Part shown: piece by piece, positions 27,682 through 64,000 of the stretch
Position numbering within the stretch: position 1 is the stretch's first letter
Layout of the letters: the number at the start of each line of letters is the position of its first letter
Origin: Apteryx mantelli
Taxonomy: Eukaryota > Chordata > Aves > Apterygiformes > Apterygidae
Direction: 5' to 3'
NCBI RefSeq assembly: GCF_036417845.1
Contig: NC_089981.1
Span: forward strand, 23,084,001-23,148,000
DNA length: 64,000 nucleotides
Position numbers and translations under genes: made by a program
Notes under the pieces: model-generated
Told to the model about the DNA's origin: nothing
What the model saw: the letters and a program-made list of their open reading frames with translations, nothing else
The model's database searches: none

Positions 27682-30600
27682 AAGAAGATGAGGAAGACAA
27701 CAGTACTTCACTGTCCCAGAAAGTGAGTGAAAGAGTACCTAGCTAATTTTAGAATTGGAAATAATTTTAAAATAAACTGAACCATGCTGCATTTGCTTCC
27801 AATGACAAATGCATTAAAATTAACTTGCCCATTTATATCTTCCTGCTTCATACTCCAAATTAGTACAGTGAATTCTTTAAAAGCACGTTCTAATTTTTTG
27901 AATACTCCGAACAGCAGTATTTCCACATAGTTCTCCCACACATTGAAATACAGATGCAGCCAAGATCAGTTTTAATTTATTTGCTTTCCACAACTTCACT
28001 TCTCCAGTTTATATGTGAATTTTACTTCAAGAGTTATGGTATACCATAAGTATAGTCTATCTGTTCTTACATAATTATGCATTTTGGAAAGATAGTACAG
28101 AAAATGCTTCTAATGTATACACACTGCAGTATTAAAATAGATCAACTTGGTTTCTAAACAAGCTTCCTGAAGATCTTGGATAGAGAACTTAAGCAGTCTT
28201 CAGTAACCTATGACTTAAAACTGAAGCACAGAAGATTGATACTATGGGTTTTCTTTTTTTCCTACTTATTCTAAAGTAAGTATTTGCATTTCTTCCTGGA
28301 TGCCCTATTTTCACTGGTATACTTAAATATTTTAATAATTCAAATTACACTGATTTTTCTTTATAACCCCACACATCATGACTGCTCTACTATCACTGAA
28401 ATGAAAATGCCATTAAATATTAAAGTTAAAATGCTAAATAGATGCTTTAGCAGTCACAAGAACAGCAACATTTAAGTAAATTATTATTATTTTTTTCAAT
28501 CTCTCAGTGCGGTGGAGAAATGTGAAAGTCAGTAGTAAGCTTTAGAACATGACATGGGATAGAAACCACCACATGAAAACACAATTTGAACACAATTTCA
28601 TTTGATATTAGGTGCTAACAGTATGTTAAGGAAGCAAACCAAAGGAAATTGAATTGTGAAAGATTTCGCTCAACTATCACTTGTTAGAAAATTAACTTCC
28701 AATAAAAATAACACTATGAACTGGACAGCAAAACTCAAAATGTTAACTTGATAACGTATTAAAGCTACAAGCAATTAATGAATTCTTGCTGAGCATAGCA
28801 ATGCTTTTAAATGAAGAAGAGGACTTAGGCTAGCCTTCCAGTCAACCACAGAATTAAAAGGAGATGCTACCTATAAAACAAATCTTTAGACTTCAATAAT
28901 TTAAAAGATTAAATATTAGCAGATTAAAAAAGCCAGTTATCATGGCTAAAATAATACAGACAGGCAACTTCATCACTCATCATTCATACATCACTCTTCT
29001 CTACAAAGCTCTCACTGCATTCACGCTCTGGAGCATCTCCTCCACACATGCTCCCCTCTTCCCTCCTCCCTTGCCCCCCCTTGTCCTTTGCCTCACTGCT
29101 CCCTTATTCTGTCCTTCAGGCCTGCAATACTGTAACACTTTCTTGGAAGAGTAACATCTAGACCAGTTCGAAAAAGGCACATACTTTTGAGCATTTAGTA
29201 TACTAGTCCCACCAGAAGACCACATTTCTAAGAACTGAAGTGTAATTTGTTAACTAATGACTGAATAAAAGATATCTAGGATGCATTGTGTATCCATAGC
29301 TCGGTCTATAGACAACGATTCAAATAATCCTCCTCTCCAACAGAGACATGATACATTCTCATTTAGATGATACATTTATTAAATTAGAATGAAAAAGTTA
29401 ATGCATTCAGAGTGCAAGAAACACATTTGGACACTGGACCTCAATACAGAGAGAAACAATGTCTTCAGAATTATTATAGCAAAAAACATCCTCTGTATGG
29501 TATTACAGATCAACCAAATAAGCGATAACATTTGTAAGGGGAAAAAAAACATTCAGTACCATCAGCAGAGGCAAACAGCAGTAGAGAAGAAAGTAGCAAG
29601 GATCTAGCTAGACAAAAAGTGTTCCTATCTTTAGCAAGTTTAGGCTCTTGGCAGGATTCAAACTAGTACTCTAAAGCACTAACTTTTAGCAGATGCCAGT
29701 CTTATACAGCTGGCTTTGGCTTCAGGCTGCTTGAAGCTGTTGAGCAGAAGAGCAGTATCGGAGCATCATCCTGTTAGAATTTGTCAAAAGCTACAATCAT
29801 AACGAGTGACAATGTTTGTTTTAAATCACAAAAAAAGACATTTGGTTCCAATGCCTTCATTTTACAGGCCCTCGAATAACTACTCTCTGCCTTTTTGCAT
29901 CTCCCTCCAATTCAACCCTGACAATAAGCAGCTTGACTGAGAGGATATGTATGCTGAAAAGCTGAGTAGGCTCACGATCAGTGTTTTGTTCTTTTTAACA
30001 AGATAAAGTTGACATAAGAGTTTCAGCTGTAATGCTTAATTAAATCAAGACAAAAATCCCCAGAACACCACGTTAGTTTAATGTGCTGAAATCCATCTAC
30101 TGGCCATACTGCTCCTACGTTTCCCATCTGCAACTCATACAACTACTGCTTTGCATAATATTTGCATAATATTTGCCTAAAACAAACAAACAAAACATTT
30201 AAGAACAAGAGCTACAGCTCCCTCGGAGGCCTGAAGTCCAGTTTATGAATGAACCTGGCTAACCCAACACTCTCCTTCCCCTCCTGAATGTTAGAACTGA
30301 AAGGTGTTTATTCTGTGCTTGAAATTCAGCTGTAATAGGATGCAGTACAATTTACCAGCCATTAAGTTCAACCATGATCTCTTGCTTTTATAAAAAGCTG
30401 TTATTACAGACCCCAACATTTTAATATAAAAATTTATATATGTACATTTTCCCTGAATTATTCCACCCCTAGGAATGCATGCTATCTGTGTAGAAGTTAG
30501 AGCAAGGGACTCTTCCTACAGATGGTATCTAAGCACTAAGTCTTTACCAAGATTTATCCTCTTGGGTGACATGCCACAAATCACTGTGCTATGACAATAA

Positions 30601-32582
30601 AGACCAAATGCCTCTATACCTATTCAATCACAAAATTTAACATGATTGTAGGGAAGGGGCAAGACCAGTTTCTTGATGAACACCTGGTTTGTCTTAGAAA
30701 ATAAAGATGCGGTGACTCTACAAATAAAAGAGAGAAACTATATCTCATTATTGGAAAGCCAATAGGAGGATGTATAAAGACACTTTCAAAGGGAAGTTTA
30801 AGACAGTAGGGGATTCAAAACAACTTAAAATCATGCATTATGAAAAGACTGCTTTAGAAGATCAGAAACTGGATGATTTTTGATACTGTATTTTAAAAGT
30901 TTCAGTATCACTTTTAATCATAAAAAAATAAATATTCACTCTACCAATACTACTTAGAGGCTTCTTGAATGTAGCTGGGAAAACTGGCTTTTCAGCAGAT
31001 GAGAAAAAAATATCTTAAGTGTGGGAAATGAAACAAAGAGTGGGGAAGAGGAGAATAAGGGTCTATTTTCCTTATTCCAAATCTGGCTTTAAAGTTCTCA
31101 TGAATCACTCAAGAGCCTACATTTCAAATGTACATTCCAACTCTTGAAAATATGAAAGTCTATGGCTATTGTGGAAAGTATTTGAAGTCAAACATTAAAA
31201 AAGATAAAACAGCAACATTGCACATCACTGGTAAAATAAACTGGTGCATACTACTTAAAGTGCATTACTTCACCATCTACAAAAACAAACATAGAATTTA
31301 TCCAACAGGTGTAACGGGTGCCTACTTCATGATTCTGCAAGCTCCAAGATGAACTGATGTCTGAAAAAAATAATACTAACAATAAATATCAGCAACCTCT
31401 AATCTCTTCTGAGGATCAGACTAATTCAGATATGTTAAATCTCCTCCCAATTGAATTTATTTCCACCTGCATCAAATAACATTAATTACTGCAACCATAA
31501 TCTAACAAGTCACTGGGCAACTTTAAATACCATTTGAAGATTCTGAAGCTACTTTTCATGATTATTTCATATCACATGAAAAACACTATTACAGTAACTT
31601 TTCCACCAATGTAAAATGATAATTTGGCTGAAACTTAGGTGTAAAGAAAGAAGTCTTGCAAACAGATCATAGGTTTCTGCTTTTTTAAATATAAGACAAT
31701 GTCTCAAATAATTGTTTACCATGTCATTAATTTTCCAGGTATAAAATCTTCCCATCTGCATTTATCCTTTGGAATAATGGGAATGCAGAAGTAGTACTAA
31801 GAGTGTAGTTAGCTGTAGGAGTACATTAGGGCTCAGTCCTGTCCTCGGCTACAGCAATACAGACTGTGCAAGTTATCTGTTAAGATTTTACAGATACATA
31901 ACAATATTACATGACAGGATAAAGCCCTGAACACAAACCAGAAAATACATTGCTTTGGTGCCCAATGACTAGGTTGAATAGAAAACGCTCATTACAAATA
32001 TGAACAGTGCAACCCAAGGAATTTAGCTTATTCAATTAAAAATTTTCATCAAGGACAGTTGACTATATCACAGCAATAATTAAACATCACAGGACAAGCA
32101 GAAGGGCCTTTTTTTTTTTAATTTCTGGCAGAAACAGGCTGCTTGATGAAACCAAAATACTTTAACAAATCAGTTATGCTAAAAAGGAAACCCTCCACGG
32201 AAAAAGTTTTTTCAATCTAACAAACAGTAGTATATCCTGTACTGCATAGAGTTACTTTGTAAGAACTTGTTTTTTGAAAAGGGGGAGAGAAAGGAAAAAA
32301 GCAGCATTACTCGCCACCCCAGTCAGAATATAGCCACACAGGCACAGCTGATAGTAAAGATGCTTCAATGCTGTTGTAGAACATACGCTAAACTGAAAAC
32401 ATATAGACTGAAAAAGAAAGTGAAAAAGATCCAAATGTCCAAGGAGAAAAGGGGATACAATCTTTCACACAGAATACGCTAACAGAAAACTGTTAGGAAA
32501 TTCTTCCTCTAGCTAAATCCCTGGCTTGGCAAGTAAAAATAAAGGTGGCATCAAGGATGGGGACAATGCAGGAAGTGGGGAT

Positions 32583-59462
<26,880 letters not shown>

Positions 59463-59690
59463 AGCGCCTCCCTCGGGCCGAGACCCTTCCTTCCGCCCCG
59501 CCAGGCCGCCGCCGCCGCCGCCACTACCGTTACTGCTCCAACGGCCACCGCTAACCGTCACTCAGCGCGAGGCTCCCGAGTCAGCTGATCCCGGTCGCGC
59601 CCCGCCCCCTGGGCGCCGCGCGTGCTTCCCGCAACGCGCTGCCCCCGCCCCTTCTGGTGGTTTCCAAAGCCACTGAGCACGCAGCGCCAC

Positions 59691-59700
59691 GCGCATGCGC
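59691..59700. promoter_or_regulatory. NRF1-type site GCGCATGCGC
   Basis: Perfect palindrome fitting the NRF1 consensus, about 230 bp upstream of the TOLLIP ATG. Confidence 0.75.
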
Positions 59701-59761
59701 CGAAGAGCCAACGGGCCCGGGGGGGGTGGTGGGAGGGGGGGGAACAGGCCGCCCTATTCCT

Positions 59762-59771
59762 GCGCATGCGC
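59762..59771. promoter_or_regulatory. NRF1-type site GCGCATGCGC
   Basis: Second perfect copy, 71 bp beyond the first. Confidence 0.75.
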
Positions 59772-59817
59772 TCACCCAAGCGGGAGGCGAGGGAGGGGGG
59801 GAGAGCGATGCCTTCCC

Positions 59818-59827
59818 GCGCATGCGC
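59818..59827. promoter_or_regulatory. NRF1-type site GCGCATGCGC
   Basis: Third perfect copy, 56 bp beyond the second. Confidence 0.75.
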
Positions 59828-60030
59828 GCTGCTGCGCTGCGCCCTCCGCAAGGGGAGCAGCGCGCGGCGGCCGTGAGGGGGCGGCGGCGGCCGTTTCCGT
59901 TGCTGTTTGCCGTGGGGCAAACGGTTTTTTTTGCCTCGCCCTGCGCCGCCGCCTGGGCGGCTGGCCCGGTTTTAACGACTTTCCCGAAGGTTGGCGTTTG
60001 ACCTCCCGCGGCCTCTTCCAGAGCAGAAGC

Positions 60031-63000
60031 GGCTTTAATATTCATCTGAGCGCTGCTCTGGGAGATAAAACCCGATCATTTCAAAGCCTGTTTAAGTAAT
60101 GTAACTGCTTCCTGTTGTTAGGATCTGCCGCGTGAATTTAGCCATTAATTAAAATTCTAGTGCAGGTTTCAGCAGCTGGAAATAGAGCAGTGCAATTAGG
60201 AGCACTCCAAATATAACACTGATTTTTTTTTTTTTAGTACGGTGCTATAACTTCTGCATGTAGCAGGAAGGGCCTCCTCATTTTTCCACTTGTGTCCTGA
60301 TACTCAGAAAAATGAGTACTACAGGATATAATTGATGAGGAGCCATTGAACAAATATAGCTGACGCCAGCTGTAAGTCAAGCAGCCAGCAGAAGAAAAAA
60401 GCCGTAATTGTCTCTGCTGTCGCCAACAGCCGTTCCTCTGTTGGAACTAGAGTTCAAGTCAATGTACAGAGCTGTGGATGAAGCAAATAATCCTTCCCTT
60501 GTCCCTGCCCCTAGAAAAGAAGCCAAACCAGAAAATAGGCGATGGTGGTTTTAAAAATGAGGGGTGAATTCACCCCCTTTTTTTTGGTTTAGGAAAAGAT
60601 TGACTACTGCAGACTTAGGCTGTGGGTCACTCAAACCCCAGTGAGCTGTCACTATATTCAGAGTCTGCTGGTGCAGATGTTTTTGCAGGGGAGAAGTGCT
60701 TATTTTCTTGGAGGAAGATGAAGGGACCTGATTTTTTCATTGCCTTTTTTCTTGTGTAGGCCTTGCAGCAGAGATAGTGCAGTACAAGAAGGGGCAATGC
60801 AATGTAAAATTAAGCCAAGTGGTTATAGTTTAAGAACATTTCACATCTTACAATGTCAGATGTGCAGCCTGTTGGTACAAAGCTTATTTATTGATGCAGT
60901 TACATCAGTTTATAACAAATGCTGCATTGGTATAACCTCTTTTGGTAGATTTAAAGAAATAGACATTGCTTCTCTAAATTCTTTGCACTGTATAATTATA
61001 TACATGCAAGAAAGTTTCAGTGATTAAATGACAGAAGTATTTTGAGCCAGCGTGGTTAAAATGGTACAAAAACCGCATACAGGGGAGGGAAGAAAATCAG
61101 TGCTTATCTTCATAATTACAATCTTCTGTCATGAAGGCAGGTTGGAGGGAAAAGAATGTTAATAAACCTTATAGCTATTCATGTGTCTACCTTGCACAAG
61201 CAAGGAAGTAACAGCTTACTGTAACTGCTCCTGGCTTACTTATTTACTTACCTATGTGTCTTTCTAACTAAGGAGACCTGGGATAGTCAAAAGAATTTCA
61301 GAGATTAGACATGAGGTAACATTATTGTCTCTATAAAATTTATTTCAACAGAAAAAAGGTGGTGGTATTAATTCAGAGATTCTTGAGATTTGTATTCCTC
61401 ACACACAGAGATTTGCAGTGACTAGAGTGAACATTGTGCATTCCTAACTACCAACATTTTCTAAGTGCATCTTTTATTTCCTTTTTTTTATTATCCTTCC
61501 CAGGAAATAAACTTTTTCCCACATAGAGTCTACTCACTTAATTTTAATCACCTTTTTTAATCTGTGCAGTAAAGGATCTGTTGTTAAACTAGTTCTCCCT
61601 AGGTTAAATTATTTTCTGAAGGGGTCCTGAAAACTCTACAGAAACACCAGCTTTGCCATCTGGTGGACATCCCCAAGAACAGCAAGTAGCCTTCAATTAG
61701 GAGAGACAGGTGTTCTTGTTTCCCCAAGTGCAGTATCACCGCAAATAGGAAGCACTGGTGCAAAAACATTAGGCAAGGCATCTGATGTGAGTCTCGTAAT
61801 TAAAGTGGGAATGTAAGCCATGGGAAAGGTGAGAGAACAAAAGTCATAAAACCTTGTTACTCGGAACATATGGGCATCATTAAAAAAAAAGGTTGAAAGG
61901 TAATTAAAGAAGCTATAATGACAATAAATTACATTTATCTTGTAATAAAAATTGAAACATCAGTTTCTCCCATATCTTTCATTCTGATTGCCAGTCTCTT
62001 TTCTGTCCTTCTCAGTTCTTCATCCGTCCATAGTCTACCCTTCCCAAATCACTTTTTGCCTTTGTCTTCTGTTCTTTCCTATATGCTTCTACCCCTTTTG
62101 CTCCTCTCAATCCTCTCTTTTGCTTTGACCCTCGTTTAGTCTCCTACATTTTTCTCTTAAACATGCTTCCTACAGATTTGTCATAACTCCCTTACCTGAA
62201 GTTCCACTTTGAGTTTTCTGTTCCAGTCCTTCATAACCTTATCTTCTTGTTCCTAGCCAGCCTGGCTGGCTGAGCAAGAGGCAGCTCGTGTTCCTGAGCT
62301 CTACGTATGCTGCTTTGCTGATATCAGGACAAGTGCCACAGATACCTATTACCTTCACTGAAACCTTTACCTGGTGGGGTCATTAATGTGGTTTATTCTC
62401 TATAACCAGCAGCCTATTTTTATGAAACTTATAAGAGCTTAATATCTCTGAAACCACTAAGTAAAAATTAATTGAAATTGGACACAAGGTTCAAAAGTTC
62501 CTGGGGGACATGCAGAGACAAACAAATATATGTTCACATAGAGTGATTGCTTGAAAATTATCAAGTGGGCATTCCTCCCTGGGGTAGCTCCAGAATCTAG
62601 AACTGAAGATACTCTATATGCTTTTCTTCATAAAAAACAGAAACCAATGTCTCATCAAGAGGACAGGCAAATGCGCACAGCACTGCCCTCCACTGAGGAA
62701 CAGTTAGAGCAGCATTCTTGACAAATCCTTTTTGTACTTGTTCACAAAGCCAGAAAGGACACCCCAAAGGTTGAGGAGAGCCTGATGCTATGGAGCAGGC
62801 AGGGAACAGGAGGCTCAATGGGACAGTGTCTAACTTTTTGACATGTGTTTATTTAGCACGCAGCATTGGTATTTAGCTCCAAAAATGAAATCTATCAGTT
62901 CCACAAAAATATAATAATAATTAGTATGGAGATAGCTGTATATTTGTACCTCTTCAGCAGTGCTCTTTTAGGAAAGTCAAGTGTGCGAATTTACTTTCTT

Positions 63001-64000
63001 CAGATGTATGGCAGAATCCTTCAGTTAGTAAGTCAAGTTCAAACTGTTAGCCAATCCCTTTTCCAGGTAACCCTCACAAGCGAATTGGATGGTTAAGCTT
63101 TCTTAGTTGAACTAAAGCCAGTGCATAAAGCAGAATAATAAATCATAGCTGTGCCATTTAGTTCACAGACATTAATTTAGGCATTGCAGAGCCTGAAGAT
63201 GGATCTCACAGCAGACTAGCAAAACAAGTTTTAGGTTAAGTTTTACAGGTTTCACAAGCATACAAGAATATTGCAGGATGGATATGTGTCACTTATATAA
63301 CTGGTTGGGTCTCAGGCAAGAACAGCCCCTTTTGCCCTGTCCCCTGAGGGCTTCAGATGCACCACAAAGGATATGATTCTGCTGCACGGGAAAAAGGCAC
63401 ATCTTTTGCAAACTGCAGAGCCCAATTCCACCATCATTTCTTGCAGTCACTTAAAGCCTACTTGGAGGTAAGCAGAAGACAAGGGTGCAGGTGAATAAGG
63501 CCCAAGGGATTTACCGCTTCGTCGATCCAGCCCATTCTGGAGTGGAAGTGCAGGAAAACGAAAGGAATGTTGCAGGCTTCAAGCTACGTGAAAGCCCATG
63601 GAGTCCTGGCATGCCAAGCTCAGCTACTCGAGATGTATTTGGCCTTACGTAGGTGCTGGACACAGCCCTGAATACACAGCAGAGTGCAATGCTAATCCTT
63701 TGTTCATGGTACCAGCTCAAGCTTGGTGATGCACAACAGAGCTGAAACAATAACATGGAAATCCCAGATGGCATTCAGGCTGGCTGTAACGAACAATAAT
63801 TTCCACTTCAATGGCATGCAAGGAACTCACAGTGCATTGCAAGCTTTAATTAATCCTCACAGTCCAGTTGGGATGCAGAAGGATTACATCCCTCATCACC
63901 TAAAGAAAGAGATCCAGCATGAAACATGGCAACCACGTAACGTACACACCACCACCACCCAGGAATTTTAGCCAGGATGCATACTGAACTGAAACTACAG
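60031..64000. other. Upstream flank of TOLLIP, no gene recognised
   Basis: AT-rich 4-kb flank. The longest open frames (95 codons or fewer) show no family motif or plausible splice partners. No CR1 or RNA gene was recognised. Confidence 0.55.

Larger units (their letters stand above)
23257..32582. other. Interval between the convergent genes, with the likely TOLLIP 3' UTR
   Basis: No coding gene recognised in 9.3 kb; all open frames are short and lack family motifs. The right part is probably the TOLLIP 3' UTR on the - strand. Candidate AATAAA signals (TTTATT on +) are at 31456-31461 and 30307-30312, but the true end cannot be chosen from sequence alone. It includes an inverted repeat (26014-26120) and a poly-G tract (27664-27681). 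Confidence 0.5.

Overview
The window looks like bird nuclear DNA (another sauropsid cannot be excluded by eye). It is AT-rich with compact GT-AG introns and carries several CR1 LINE fragments. It shows the convergent pair 'gel-forming mucin (+) / TOLLIP (-)' that also lies at the end of the human 11p15 mucin cluster. No prokaryotic features are present. Calls rest on reading the sequence and on remembered family features; no search was run.

Left third (1-23.3 kb): the 3' part of a secreted gel-forming mucin on the + strand. I could place 24 coding exons whose phases all agree, giving 9405 nt (3134 codons plus stop) from the window edge to the stop at 22782-22784. Domain order is: end of D', complete D3 assembly (VWD, C8, TIL), one diverged CysD domain, a 6.4-kb central exon with nine almost identical CysD plus Pro/Thr/Ser (PTS) units of exactly 654 bp, a short PTS/cysteine-rich segment, von Willebrand C-like modules and a C-terminal cystine knot. 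The whole D4 assembly expected before the VWC modules is absent. A frameshifted extra CysD lies just after the array, inside an intron, and is split by a stray 216-bp fragment of the array. The C-terminus resembles MUC5AC more than MUC5B, although the slot beside TOLLIP is occupied by MUC5B in mammals.

23.3-32.6 kb: no gene recognised. This is the interval between the two convergent genes and probably holds the long TOLLIP 3' UTR. It contains a 33-bp inverted repeat and a poly-G tract.

32.6-59.5 kb: the complete TOLLIP gene on the - strand, six coding exons, 274 aa. It has an N-terminal TOM1-binding region, a C2 domain and a CUE domain. CR1 fragments sit in introns 1 and 2, with homopolymers and a (TA)n tract elsewhere in the introns.

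59.2-60.0 kb: CpG island and promoter of TOLLIP with three perfect NRF1-type palindromes. 60.0-64.0 kb: no gene recognised.

The two genes are neighbours rather than partners: one encodes an extracellular mucus polymer, the other an endosomal/innate-immune adaptor. The sequence shows no shared regulation.
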